A stretch of 64,000 nucleotides of DNA from Macrobrachium rosenbergii (lineage: Eukaryota; Arthropoda; Malacostraca; Decapoda; Palaemonidae): positions 81,265,971 through 81,329,970 of the forward strand of contig NC_089743.1 in NCBI RefSeq assembly GCF_040412425.1. The letters are read 5' to 3'. Numbering within the stretch: position 1 is the first letter of the stretch; every line of letters begins with the position of its first letter. This document shows, one piece after another, positions 1 to 12,779 of the stretch. The translations under genes were made by a program, and so were the position numbers. Under the pieces are notes generated by a model. It was not told the DNA's origin. It worked only from the letters and a program-made list of their open reading frames with translations, and did no database searches.

Positions 1-1428
1 TTTTCATTCAATCTTTTCAAGCTATAGGAAGCTACATATATATATGATAAAGTCTGTATACCACTTTAAATCTAAAATGAAGAAAGATGGAAGTCACCCC
101 TGCACATGTAAAGGAAGAACTCTGTCCCTACCACATTGACACCATCACCCTTTCTAGGGGCCTGAGCAGTATGAGTACAGCCACCTGCAAAGTTACTCTC
201 CTCAAAAAAGATCACCAAATGTCACTTAATCAAACTATAAGCTCACCAGTAATGCAGTACTAAAAATACACTAACATTTTTTTAAATTAAATGGATAACA
301 CCATTATTGCTAGAGCATTCACCTTAATCTGGGGAACTTCACCATCTGTCACACTAGCATATACTCTTAAAATCACCTCCCAGAAGAAATATGAAATGAC
401 GTTTTTAATAAACATCATCTTTATAAGCCTGTTTTACCGTCTCTGTGTCCACTTCTCAGTGGATGCAAAACATCAGGCTCTTACCATAAAAAAAATGCCA
501 TACTGTACATTTTGAAGCAAGTGCTAATAGTGAAGAAATGGAAAAAATGCTGTACAGTGGTCTCTAGGTCTATAAGTTCAATTTTTTTTAACAAAACAAG
601 AGATGGAAGTGGATCAGGTTGAATACAATCAACCAGTACAATCAACAATCACTGGACTATAATTTCATGTCTAATTAATGATACTTAACAATATTTTTGT
701 TCTAGTGATTTTGCAACACCAACAAGAAAAGTAAAATACAACCTAATGTTCAGCAGACATAGTGAATGACACTTAACAATTAAGTTTTACAATGTTGAAG
801 CTAATTGCTTATCACAGAGGCAATATAAAAACCTAATGATTACACAATTATATTAAGCAAAGATGACTGGTACGCAGTGCCACCTTAAATATTATTTACT
901 GACATCCAAAGATAGCTAATGCAATGCAATGTTCAGAATCATAAGAAGTGTTGCCTAATGACTACACTTTTAAACTGTAGATACCAATTGCTTTTTATGT
1001 AGGTAATAAAATACCTCACATGCTTAAAATTTAGTAAGAGGTAAAATAGACTGGTATGTACTGATATATATGCTGGAAAGAATAGATTAAAATAAAAATA
1101 AACTGTTATCCACAAAAGTTAAAAAATCAGGGAGACTCTAGGATCTGAGGCCAGTTAGAGCACATACAAAATTGATTTCATTAATCACTAGGTAACTCAA
1201 TAGAGCCAGCTCATCATCTTTTTCTCCTTTAGTCCAATAATATGTTTGGGATTTTCATGACAACCAAAATAGGCTGTTAAAATAATAGGTTTAAGATGAA
1301 ACCAAATTAGAAGTTACTCACACACGGTTGAAGTTATTATAAAGTAAAGGGTTTGCCATGAAAATGATTTGATATTTACATAGAGTACTACATCAAGAGA
1401 GAGAGAGAGAGAATTGGTTAATACATAC
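1..1428. other. Intron or 3' flank, no supported exon
   Basis: AT-rich sequence with a short GA run at 1,394-1,411. A good acceptor on the minus strand (ATTATTTTAACAG, near 1,275) is followed by only short frames. Joined in phase to exon 9 it gives about 14 codons before a stop, so I do not call it. The plus-strand 74-codon frame at 291-515 has no recognisable content. Confidence 0.5.
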
Positions 1429-1669
1429 CTTCTTTTTGCTATGCTCAGGACATAGTGGAAGCTCAAGGGAAACGTCAACAACAGGTACCCGACAAAGGGT
1501 GTTATCGGAGAGGCGCGCTGTGCAGTGTGTAAATAATAACTGATCAACATTATACATTATATGCCGTAAGCAGTGTCTCGTGCCTGGCAAAGATGGCTCA
1601 CCACACTCTCCTTTACCTTCACCATCGTCATATACACAAGCCCGACGCACCAATACTGACGACTTAAAC
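1429..1669 (-). CDS. INO80D: INO80D-like exon 9, C3Hc3H zinc-binding domain
   Basis: The acceptor ATGATCAG opens at 1,669 and the strong donor AAGAAG/GTATGT closes at 1,429 (241 nt, residues 619-699). It holds the paired C3H domain. Metal-ligand candidates are C630, C641, C652, H655 and then C668, C678, C692, H695. Between them are LPGTRHCLRH and a QLLFTHCTARLSDNT segment with VPVVDV, and the exon ends PLCPEHSKKK. This arrangement closely follows the second zinc domain of vertebrate INO80D (LFxxCTAxFxDxxxC, then CxxH and KK). It is thought to mediate protein or nucleic-acid contacts within the INO80 complex. It is the most diagnostic part of the gene. Confidence 0.85.
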
Positions 1670-2012
1670 CTGATCATATGAATGATAACTGTTACTATTA
1701 CTGTACATGGATTTCCTAAAGCACTTTTTATGCTCAGGTAAAATAAACATATTAGGAATTATTATTAATGCAATCAATTCTTAATACACAAAATGTCAAT
1801 TGCCAAACATTTGTCTTTACATATACAACATGAATGAAGCTCTTAATCCCATAGTTTTCTAAAGATGGAAAATATATGTTCAACACTTAAATGTACTGGT
1901 AAAATTTGAAGTTCAATACAAAAAGGAAAACACCAATTCGCTAACAAAAATCTTTTTCTTTTGAACACAACTCTATCACATTTGGTTTTCATTCATTCCA
2001 TCAATGTCTTAC

Positions 2013-2053
2013 CTATGCTTCATCTTATGAGATTTTGACGAGTTTGGGAAGTA
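2013..2053 (-). CDS. INO80D: INO80D-like exon 8, small 41-nt exon
   Basis: The acceptor TGTCTCTGCAG opens at 2,053 and the donor CATAG/GTAAGA closes at 2,013. It encodes YFPNSSKSHKMKH and leaves AG, which the first base of exon 9 (G) completes to an Arg codon. The phase match on both sides is the main support. The preceding intron is only 54 nt. Confidence 0.5.
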
Positions 2054-2107
2054 CTGCAGAGACAATAAGCATCAGCTGGGTCATGAGGGTGTAAAGGCAG
2101 CATCTAC

Positions 2108-2182
2108 CAAAGAGTTGGTGAGAGGGCATTTTCTATCTACTTCCCATGCACGCACTTCAGACCGTAATCGAGAAGCTTCAAC
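2108..2182 (-). CDS. INO80D: INO80D-like exon 7
   Basis: The pyrimidine-rich acceptor CTTTCATAG opens at 2,182. It encodes 25 residues including VEASRLRSEVRAWEVDRK, a charged probable helix. I end it at TTG/GTAGAT (2,108), because reading on hits TGA within nine codons. This donor plus the acceptor at 2,054 restores the frame into exons 8 and 9. Confidence 0.55.
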
Positions 2183-2679
2183 CTATGAAAGGGAGAAATT
2201 ATTTAAATTTACTTTAATCTGTAGATGGACATTCTCCTCATGCACAAGGACAACCCAAAAATAAACATTTATATGAAAATAACTACATTTCTACACAAGA
2301 TCCAAAGTATTATTTAGAGCACTGCTCAAGTACTAGTTGGGAAAATAATTTTTAAATGATACAACTGGCTAACCTTTGGCTTTCACAAATAATTAAAACA
2401 ACACGCAAACAAAATGGCTGAAAAAATACAATAAGAGTATCTCTCATCAAAAATCATCCTCACTAGTATCACTGTATAGTTAAATAACCAAATTATAAGA
2501 CAAAGGTTAAGTCCAAAGCCAAACCATCTGAAGCTAATACCAACACCAAATCCAAGTCTGAGTTCAACCTTGAGATTCAATGTCTGATTTTACCTGGGGT
2601 GACACCAAAAAGTCATGGTTTTAGATTTCTAACCACAATCAGTCAATTAATTAGTCAATCAACCAATTCTTCAGTTAAT

Positions 2680-2900
2680 TCAGGGCCCAGGTTGCCAATC
2701 CGAATAGAAGAAATATGTATCCAAAATGGCAGAATGATAAAAATTTGGAGGGTTTTTTTATGAAAAACTCAATAAAATTGCAGGATACGTTATTTTCAAT
2801 ACACTGAAAGGATTAAAAGTAAGGTTTCTCATGAATTTCAATGATATTTTGGATGATGCCGATCCGAACGGAAGAAATAAAATTTACATTCGTAGAGCAA
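2680..2900. repeat. Degraded MITE related to the one inside DIRS A3
   Basis: Shares AAAATGGCAGAATG, AAATTTGGAGG, ATGAAAAACTCAAT and AAAGGATTAAAAGTAA with 41,100-41,290. A third partial copy is at about 4,305-4,470. Ends are not well resolved here. Confidence 0.4.
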
Positions 2901-2937
2901 TAGTCACTAATTACTGATTATTTTATTTTCATGACTA

Positions 2938-3285
2938 CAGTACACCGCCTGTATTCGCGGGGGATGCTTACCACACCTCCCCCCCTCCAATAGTTAAAAC
3001 TGCATCACTTAAAACCTTCTCTAAATCACTTAGAACTGCCTATTTTGATAGATTGCACAAAAACTTCTAAAATACTTATACCTATTTGGAGTATTTTAAT
3101 AGTTTTATCACAAATTGCATTTAGTCATGAAATGATGATGAAAATACAGTACTAGTAAATATTTCTAGTGAAAACTATCGCTAATGCATGTAAATGTCAC
3201 GAATAATGTGTATATACGCTCCACAGAGAAATCCGCGAAATAGTAAGTAGGTGAGTAGTGAGACCACGAATACTGGGGTTTATCT
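2938..3285. mobile_element. Pogo/Tigger-like MITE
   Basis: Begins TACAGTACACCGCCTGTATT with CGCGGGGG following, and ends with the degenerate complement (CGAATACTGGGGTTTA). The CAGTA...CC and ATTCGCGGGGG ends next to TA resemble non-autonomous pogo/Tigger elements. Related copies are at 26,332-26,635 and, as fragments, at 25.34-25.52, 27.37-27.46 and 39.25 kb. No coding capacity. Confidence 0.45.
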
Positions 3286-3788
3286 CTCTCTCTCTCTCAT
3301 AGAGCAATATTCAGCTAATTGATTTTTATTTTATTTCCCTAACTAAATACATTTTTTATGATACAAAAATCATTCAGTAATTTTCATATATTAATATTAA
3401 TGTAGTCTCTCTTTCTCCGTAAAAATTCATGAATATCACTCTTGATATTTAAGTAAGGCCAACCACCCATATCTCTCTTTCTCCCTCTGTACGGTATATA
3501 TCCTTTAATGAAATATGGATTAATTTATCACCATAAAAATGTATTAAAATTCCAGGAAGTTCAGAGACAACTTTTGTTATTAATTTGACGCAGGATCCAT
3601 GATGACACGCTATTGGCTAGAGGGACTGGAAGTAGCCAATAAAAGAGCTTGCAGTAACCCTCCACCTCTCTCAATGACGATATGCTATTGGCTGGAAGGA
3701 TTAAGGAAAGTGGGACTTTAGCCAACCACAGAGCTTGTACCTCATGGGCTTTGCATACACTACCAGGAGGGTGAGTGGTTGTTTTTCA

Positions 3789-4298
3789 CTCTCTCTCTGA
3801 GGTAGAGAGATTTTTTATTTGTATGTAACATGTATGTTTATTTGTTTTATATAGTTTTATAGATAAAAGTGGCTTACTTTCATTAATTTTTTCATATTTT
3901 CCATGCTATAATTACTTTTTGCATTTCAATAGCTAGGAAAAATGAGGTAACATTAGATTAAGATTTTACACAGTTCTGTGAAATTCCAAGTCTTTTTCTG
4001 GTACATAAGCGGTGAGGCAAACAGCCTCTCTCTTTCAATGAGATACGCGAGAGAGAGAGAAAGAGATTTTTTATGCATATGTAACATGTATGTTTCTTTG
4101 TTTTGTATAGTTTTATATATGAACGTGACTTACTTTGTCACTCATTTTTTCATATTTTCCTTGCTATAATTACCTTTTGCATTTCAATAACCAAGAAAAA
4201 TTAGGTTGGATTTTACATAGTTCTGTGAAATTCCAAGTCTTTTCTGGTAGATTGGTATATAAGCGGTGAGGCAAACACAGTCTCTCTCTCTCTCTCTA
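3789..4298. repeat. Two tandem ~245-bp units of a dispersed repeat
   Basis: Each unit starts with a CT/GA tract. It then shares ATTTTTTAT, a TGTATGTTT-T-TTTGTTTT run, a CATATTTTCC-TGCTATAATTAC block, TTCTGTGAAATTCCAAGTC and ATAAGCGGTGAGGCAAAC. A further diverged copy is at about 26,060-26,285. The 63-codon plus-strand frame here is incidental. Confidence 0.5.
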
Positions 4299-6029
4299 AA
4301 ACAACAGAATGGTCAAAATTTGGATGATTTTTTATTAAAAAAATGCAGGTTACTTTGTTTTCAAGACACCCAAAGTATTAATAGTAAGGTTTTCTTATGA
4401 TTTTTGATGATTACTTCAAGTCACAGCGATTTTCAGCTTATGATGCAGCGTTGGAACGGAACCCCTGGGGGCTGGCTGTAGTCTATGCTTTGAGAGGGAA
4501 TCACAATTCTGCATATTCATTATTTTTTCATTTACATATTTCATTATGGCATCCTACAAGACATAGACTTCTGAGGTATTTAGTGTTACAACTAACATTT
4601 CTACTGACCTTATTTTCTGTATGTCTTCCTCTTAATAGGATTCTTCAGGCAACCTTAAGTAGACTCATAATAGGTACAAGCAGTTTATTACATTCACTTT
4701 TTATTATGACTCTAGCGGGCCTACCATAACTTCCTACTTCCCACTTAAAGCCACGAAATTCAATGCTTATTCATTTCCAGGAGCTCTAGTGCAGATTCAG
4801 GTACAACCATCAGCCTGAATAGTGTTGCTATTCCATTCCTTCCACCTAAATGGCTATTCAAGGAATTATTAGTGGGTCTGTTGAGAAACATGAGTAATTT
4901 TCTAAACAAAAAACATTCCATACAAACCAATATAGTAGTACTTATAATGAATAGTGACCTCCCAGCCCAATTTCCTTGCAACTTTCCACTTCTATGCAGT
5001 GATGATTTCGGTCAAAGAGCACAAGCAGAGACCAAGCTGCATGTGCCTACCTCTTTGCAATTGTTCTCTTTAATGAGGAATGATGTGTCAGAGAAATTCA
5101 TGAGCAAAAAATTTGAACAATTAAAAGTAACTGTATTTATACATAAAATTGACTTGGCTTTCAAAACTTGAATTTTTCTCGAAAGTATTACATTATAAAT
5201 TACATAATCAAAATTTCTATAATAAAATTAAATATTTGGATACATACTTACTGTTAAAGACAGTTTACATTTTCAAGCCAGTAGGTGTAATTGGCATTCA
5301 AAATAAACATAAGAATTATGCTTGGCATAAACATGTTCCAAACAGGTGGCATTAAAATTTAATGTTCTCATCAGAATCCTTGATGGCCATCCACTAAAAT
5401 ATGGGGAAGGTAGGTGGGTTGCCACTTTAGTAGGTAAGCATCCAAATATTTATCATGAAAATTTTCATTACTTGGGATGAACCTTACCCACTGTTAAAGT
5501 TGGCTGACTACAACATTGCATGAGGATGGCGAGTTGGTGCAGCCAGAAAAACATCCGCTCAGCCAGGCAACCTAAAAGCTTTTTAATGATGAAAAAAGCT
5601 TCTAAAAATTCCTACCTCTTGTGTGGTCCCTCCTGTTAAGCACTGCCACCAGATTAGATCCACAGCAGGCAAGACTTGTCAGAGGATCCTTAGAGGGAAA
5701 AAGGACTTTATCTCATAGAGTGCTAGTGGCTGCTGTGCCACAGTCGAATGCCCACAACTAAAAGCCTAAAACTAAAGATAGCAAATACCTTCACATATGA
5801 GGGCACACTCATATTCGCCAATGTGTACCTTCATGCTCCCCAAACACAACACTGAGATTTCCTAACACCCTAACGATAAGAAAGAAGGGAAGATTACTCT
5901 GGTATTCAGTTCAGGATAAAATCAACCCCACAACAATAGTACCACTAAGATCTTTACATTTTCATATGAAATTTCAGTGTTCTGCAAATCCTGCTATGCA
6001 AAAAGTGGGTTACACCTCCACTGAGCTGT

Positions 6030-6590
6030 GCTAACAACCCTCTCGTGAAGGGTTTTTAGAGAAAATAAAAGATGTGCTCACAGCACGGATGCTGCGAGGT
6101 TTTACCTTCAAAAGCAGCAAAAGATCAGACTTCAACTCTGCGTGTGTTGACTTAAGCAAGCAACATAGAAAAAAGAACATAGCATTTTTGGACGGACAAA
6201 CGGGTGTTTGACCTCTTGAAGGTTTAAGTCTATCTAGGTAAATCCTTAGAGCTCTAACTGGACATAAAGCTTCCATTTCATTGTCTACTACAGAAGTTAA
6301 ACTAGGCACGGTCACAAATCTGGGAAAGCCCTTCACTTTGACATCGTTTCTAGCCCCAAACATTGGTAGAAAAAGAGACGTGTCCCCTTGAACAATGCCC
6401 ACATCACAAGATAGGGCATGAAGCTCATTACTGTAACATACACTTTGCCATCGAACTAGTTAAAAGTAAGTCTTCAAAGTTAAGTTCTTAAAGAGAAGCT
6501 TTATACAAAGGCTCAAACTAAGGTAATGTCAAAAACTTTAGGGCTACATCCAGCTTTAAGGAATAACTCTTTGGAGATCGCCTTAAAATG
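6030..6590 (-). pseudogene. DIRS tyrosine recombinase remnant (family C)
   Basis: The minus-strand frame at 6,031-6,402 contains CPVRALRIYLDR, then SKNAMFFFL and SIRAVSTS, the order seen in the C-terminal catalytic domain of DIRS recombinases. Upstream, to about 6,590, a decayed stretch reads NLTLKTYF and NELHALS. At the first catalytic Arg position (normally K/R-RVSELxAL) the Arg is not seen, and the second Arg survives in SIRAV. Stops and frameshifts show it is inactive. Confidence 0.6.
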
Positions 6591-8349
6591 CACCTTAACA
6601 CAATCAGATAACTTTAGCTTCTACTTCCCTAAACAGGAGCCAAAGCAGGGCACAAAGAAAAGTTTCAATGAACAGGTTCATCCTTGGTAAAAGGATTAAG
6701 GTAAAATAAAACAAAGTAACATGAACTATCAAGCACTTCAATGCCAATGGAAAGTCATCCGAATCAGGTTCAAAGTTCATCAAGAGTAAAGGAAGAACCT
6801 GAGCTGCAGAAACCAGCAAAACAACAGACTGAGACAACAATGCAGCAGGCGTCTGGGACAGCAATGTACCTGGGAATGCCAGCAATGATGTTATGGGAGG
6901 CAATTCAGAAGAGCAAGATGACTGGGAACAGGTGACTTACTAGATGACAAGACAACTGGAAGGGAAGCAGCTAGATGGAAGAAGATAGAGGTTTCTCGCA
7001 AGACGTCACCAAGGCAGACAAATTACCTGCTTCAGCAATAAATCCAAGAGAGATGAAAGCTTTGACTTGAGTGAATACCCTGCTAAGGTGACAGCAGGAG
7101 CCATTTGCACAATTCAAGAAGTGTTGGAGGAAGGGCCACTAATACAAATGGGTACAGTTGTCTAAAGATCAGGAATATGAGGCAACGGGGGGGAGTTTGT
7201 GGGGGAGGATTAATCTTAGAAAAGGATGGAATATGTGCAAATACAATATATGACTGAACAATGGAAGGAAACTGACATGCAGTTCAGAAACTACCCAAGT
7301 AACTGGAATGCTATCCCTATGTAACCTTGATAACTCAATAGGACCATGCACATCACTACCATTCTCACAATATGATCATTCTCACAATATGATAAAACAT
7401 GCAAGTCAGCTGACACAAACACTTAACTCTACCAAATACGTCTTTAGGTGAACAAGTTGAATGTAAGATGGCAGACGCCTAAGAGAGGTGGAGAAGTGCA
7501 CAGATCTCTGTCCTGAGACAGGCCTTGGTTCCCTGGCAGAGGAGAAGACCTACTGATGCAGTAGTCCAGGTGGCAAGCTACAACCAATTGAAGGCTCCAA
7601 CCACCCACCAACCCCACCCTTTCAGTAAAAGGTCAACCACTATGGAGGAAACTTACCCGTGCCCATAATATTATCCTTACCCATAATAGACTCAGTCAAG
7701 TTCCTAACAGATGATAAAAATTAACTCATATCTCCTCAAGTTTGCCTATCCATTTCTCTGAACCATAGAGGGGCATAAGGAAATGAATCAAAGCAGTGAG
7801 AGGGACTCAGACCTATCAGGAGACGGGCGATAGAGAGGAGGAACAATACTGGAAGAAGAAGACAGAATTGATGGAGTAGACCTATGGCCAGACCTGATTA
7901 ATTGTCTATGTAATCTATTACAGGGTTATGTGCCACACACTTAAAAGGTCATTTAGCGCAGAGGATGAATAACTGAAATTTTTCAAGTTCAGCGCAATCC
8001 AAGCCAACATAGCACTTCCACTGAGAACTCAACATTGTGTGTCCAGTTGAAACACTCTGGTCACATGGGAGCAGAAATATGTCAGCTGAATTGTTTGAGA
8101 AGCCTGAAGGGCATGGAACCTCCTAGAAGGAGTTGTTAGTTTTAACTGGTTTATAGGTGTGACATTGAGGCTCATGAGTTCACATTGAGGCTCATGAGTT
8201 CATTTGCACATACCTGTGTATGCCTCGAGCTTAGATCTTTCGTGATATGTTTTACTCTGCTTTAGGCCAAGACATAACCTGGACACCTGGTTTCAAACTG
8301 TCGCCTAATTGGTGAGTTTTGGAGATAGACATTAATCACATTATTTTCT

Positions 8350-9094
<745 letters not shown>

Positions 9095-9450
9095 TGTAAA
9101 CATTCCTGGAGGGAAACAAGTGATGATAGATAGTCCATCAGGGTCTGCAAAGCATTATTCTTTTGTTTATTTTGAATGCGAATCGCACTATGACGTGAAG
9201 TTGTAAGCTAACTTTAACAATAGGTAAGATTTATCCATAATAATAATAAATTATAGTCAGAGCTCACAGAATACAGTACATAAAAAATGATAATTTTTAT
9301 GGAGGTAGGAACAAAAGGTATCTCACTTGGAGCAAATACAGCACTGCTGTGATACCCAGTGATTGGCTATCATGTAGAGAACATGAACTATTCTCGATTT
9401 TATGAGCACTGTCTTATGCCATCATGTCAACACAATAAAAAATGACATAC

Positions 9451-9659
9451 CTGTCTTCTGTAAGATTCCAGAGCAGCCGTAAGAATACCAGACCGTTGGC
9501 AATTACTACCACCAGATGGCTGACACAGATCCAGTGTTGAAAGGTCAGGACCAATCTGTCTTGTGTCCCAAATACCTGCAGTTGGGTCAACCCATTCTTG
9601 TTGACTCCCACACATATCATCCACATCACTGAAGTCACTCTCCTCACTAGTCTCGACGC
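9451..9659 (-). CDS. INO80D: INO80D-like exon 6, acidic segment
   Basis: The T-rich acceptor ATCGTAG opens at 9,659 and the donor GACAG/GTATGTC closes at 9,451 (209 nt, residues 511-580). It begins right after DLFPLG with VETSEESDFSDVDD, an acidic Ser/Asp/Glu cluster matching the position of the acidic stretch in vertebrate INO80D, and ends SGILTAALESYRRQ, a likely helix. It ends in phase 0. Vertebrate INO80D has more residues between here and the second zinc domain than exons 7-8 supply, so a missed small exon in the 7.3 kb intron that follows is possible. Confidence 0.7.
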
Positions 9660-11756
9660 CTACGATAAAAAAAAGACCCTATTTTATCAGCATCTACAGA
9701 GCACATAGTAGGCTAATCCATTTCCACAACAGTTCTCATTCTCTTATTATCATTACAAGCAACATGCATGTGCTTGTCCAATACAGGGGCAAGGATTTAA
9801 AAAAACTCGAAGTAAAACAAAATTTTACGTGGGAAGTCTACAAATCAAGTACAAGGTGGACTCTTCTATCTGAATAAGTAATGTAGTGTTTTTCAGCACT
9901 AAGCCAATTCTACCAATATTGATGGCACCAGTGAAAAAACAAGGCAACAGTCACAGTCATTCTTACCAAACCAAGAATTAACCAAGGTACAGAAAGCTTC
10001 CATAACACTGACCACTTCATACATCTACACTGAAAGCTTACCATAGGCACACTGAGCCCCCTACACACACACACACACACACACACACAATAGTCACCAC
10101 CCTGCATACATTCCATTCCATTACCTCATTCAATTATTTGGATTCAATGAATTATACTTTCTATTGTCATCAATTCTCTACCAATTACTAAAACACCATC
10201 TAAAACATGCATTACTTTTGATTTTTATCTTTACTGCTAATCTTTTGCATTAACCATCCCCACTTCCCTTCCACTTGGGATAGTTTGTCCAACAATCCTA
10301 TCATACATTTCAACTCTGGCATCCACAGATATTAATTTTCTCTTCCAAATTTTTCATACATATTGCTTCCTTCGGTGATTACCCTATCCCAGGTTACTAC
10401 CATCTGTACAGCTATACCCCAATATGTACCAATATAAGCCAACCGATTCATTTTTTACTTACCATACTAACATTCATTATTCATTGATCCATCTTTTTGG
10501 ATTCCATTAACCCTCATGACCTTACTTTGCTAACTTAAAATTTCACTAGTATCCATTTCTCTTTACTGTCCTCAATCAACACTATCATCTGTAATATTAC
10601 CCACTCCCTGCTCCATTCATGACTCCTTATCTGACAACTTAGCACCTACATCTGTCTTTCACTTGACTTCTTGCATCACTCCATCAATGACACTTCTAGT
10701 CTCAGATCCAATTCTGAAGGTTTAAAGATCACCAAAGAGTAGCAGTCAAGGGACAGGTTATGTGCTGTTGCACAATGTTCCAGTGATCAAACATATACAG
10801 TATACACATACGATGAGTGCTCAACCCGTCTTCGCCTAAGTAGGACCTGGAGGAGACAGACAAAAAGCTGCTGATGACTGTAGGCAGACCTACAGTACCC
10901 CCATCCCTAGCTTATCCAAAAGAGTAGCAAGTTGTGCATCACTGAAAATCCATCAACCATGCACTTGGCTTGAACTTAGGATCCCCGCAGTGCAAAGTCA
11001 CCACTCAGCTACCATCCGAATCCAATCACCCACCCATCTACATATTCCAGTATGCACAATTTTGTAATAAAGTGCTTTTATCTCTCTTAACACTATTCAC
11101 ACTGCACCTCTGATAATTCTATAAAATTTTTCTTGATTCATGTATGCCACATGCAGCTTTTCAGTTTAACTCTTTACGTTCTGAGACAAAGATTCCATAA
11201 GAAACAAGTGACACATCCTCTTCTCCTATCAATCTGAGATTAACATATGCTACATACAGCTTTATTCCTTTGAACTCTGATCCTTAGCCTTTTTAGCTGG
11301 TGAGTCACTTGACTGTGTCTTTGTTGCAGTTTGCAAGACGGTTCATCACTTGTGACTTCCAAGATTCAGGACCCTTAAATATGAAATAAGTTTTACCCAT
11401 TTTGTATGTAACTGATGCTGATCCATCTTTTTTACTTTCATGTGAATAGATATACAACACTGGCTTTGTACAGTAACAGTACCACTGATCTGTCAGCCAC
11501 TCAAGACATAATAGGTTCAAACATATTTGTAATATGTACTCGTGGCATTTACATATACCGTTATCATAATACGTGTGAATAAGACTGATAAAATGCCTTA
11601 CTTCCTAGAAATTTGCATCTTCAGAACACCACTGCTCATGGAAATGAATGTATATGGTCAACATAATGCCAAATCTTCCCCTTCATTTGTCCAATTATGA
11701 TTAACACTTACGGATATAATAAACCCTAAGTTACACATATGTATAACAAAAGAAAG
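9660..11756. other. Intron 5 segment between exon 6 and DIRS A1
   Basis: AT-rich intronic sequence with a short (CA)n at 10,063-10,089 and the SINE-like element at 10.74-11.03 kb. No other feature could be supported. Confidence 0.5.
10740..11030 (-). mobile_element. tRNA-derived SINE-like element
   Basis: Read on the minus strand from about 11,030, the head has TAGCTGAGTGG (box A-like) and, about 35 nt on, AGTTCAAGCC (box B-like), followed by a non-tRNA body. This spacing fits a split RNA polymerase III promoter. The tail boundary is uncertain. Confidence 0.45.
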
Positions 11757-11911
11757 AAAAATAATATTTTTATGATAAAGTTTCATATATACTTACCCAG
11801 TAATTACTTAGCTAAGATGTCTACTCGAATGGCAGCTTAAATTTTGAAATTCACAGTAGCAATTCTCTTGTTTTGTGTAGGTGACAAGACCCTGCCGACT
11901 TTCAAGGTAAG
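11757..11911. repeat. A1 low-side inverted terminal repeat
   Basis: Pairs in inverted orientation with 17,283-17,430. Motifs include ACTTACCCAGTAATTAC and TTGTTTTGTGTAGGTGAC. Confidence 0.75.
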
Positions 11912-12167
11912 AGAGAGGAACAACTAAGCCAATAGATCAATTTGTTTATGCAAAAAATTCCATGCTAAGAAGTTGGCACCAGGAGCTCGGAAGTGAATCC
12001 AGGCGTTCGGGAATTGACACCCCTCAGGAACACTGGTCTGAGAGGGTTCATGGAACTTTCTCTTCCTGCTCTGAGGCTGGTTCATGGAACTTTCTCTTCC
12101 TGCTCTGAGGCTAAGTGAGGTTGCTCAACAAAAGGGCGCCCAGGAGACAGGAGGGTGGCCTCCATCC

Positions 12168-12290
12168 GTAATTGCAGGGTAAGTACATATATATAAAACT
12201 TTATTTTATCATAAAAATATTTTTGTATAAGCAACTTACTCAGTAATTACTTAGCTCATTCCACATTGAAAGGAGATGGGGAATCGTGGA
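12168..12290. repeat. A1 internal complementary region
   Basis: Contains AAACTTTATTTTATCAT (complement of the low terminus) followed directly by GTATAAGCAACTTACTCAG (complement of the high terminus). This is the joined-ends arrangement expected of a DIRS ICR. Confidence 0.75.
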
Positions 12291-12779
12291 CAGTAAAATG
12301 ACAATCTACATATGAAAAATTAATGACCTAAACAAGGCTAACATTGAAGCAATGTTTGTTGTTTCCTTACCTGGTGAGAGAGCTGCGCAGATAATTACTG
12401 CCTCTGGTTGGTGCTCACCTTGACCTGTAGAGACGTGATGGTATGGTCAAAGTCATCCCTATGGAAGTGTGATATTTTGCAGTGAAGGAGCACTCCAAAG
12501 GCATACAGAACATACAGCAGGAACTTTGTGACGAAGGAGAATACCAAAGGTCAACAAAGCTCATATCATTGCCCCTGCCCAGGGCACAGTACCAAAAAAC
12601 AACAAAAAACTAGTAGTAGAATCACCTACACCATAAAAATTAACATGACCACTACCCAACACTAAAAAACTGGTGGGCACTCCACTGTTGTACCCTCCAG
12701 GCTTCCCCAGAACTTGCCACCACAAATAAGGTGAATAGCTGAACACATAGGAAAGGGTACTTCCTACACTTCCTCACCT

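Noticed and set aside
1190..1290. Possible last coding exon after an ATTATTTTAACAG acceptor
   Set aside because: In the phase required by exon 9 it gives only about 14 codons. Other frames need weak acceptors. The vertebrate protein is much longer, so the real 3' exons are probably outside the window.
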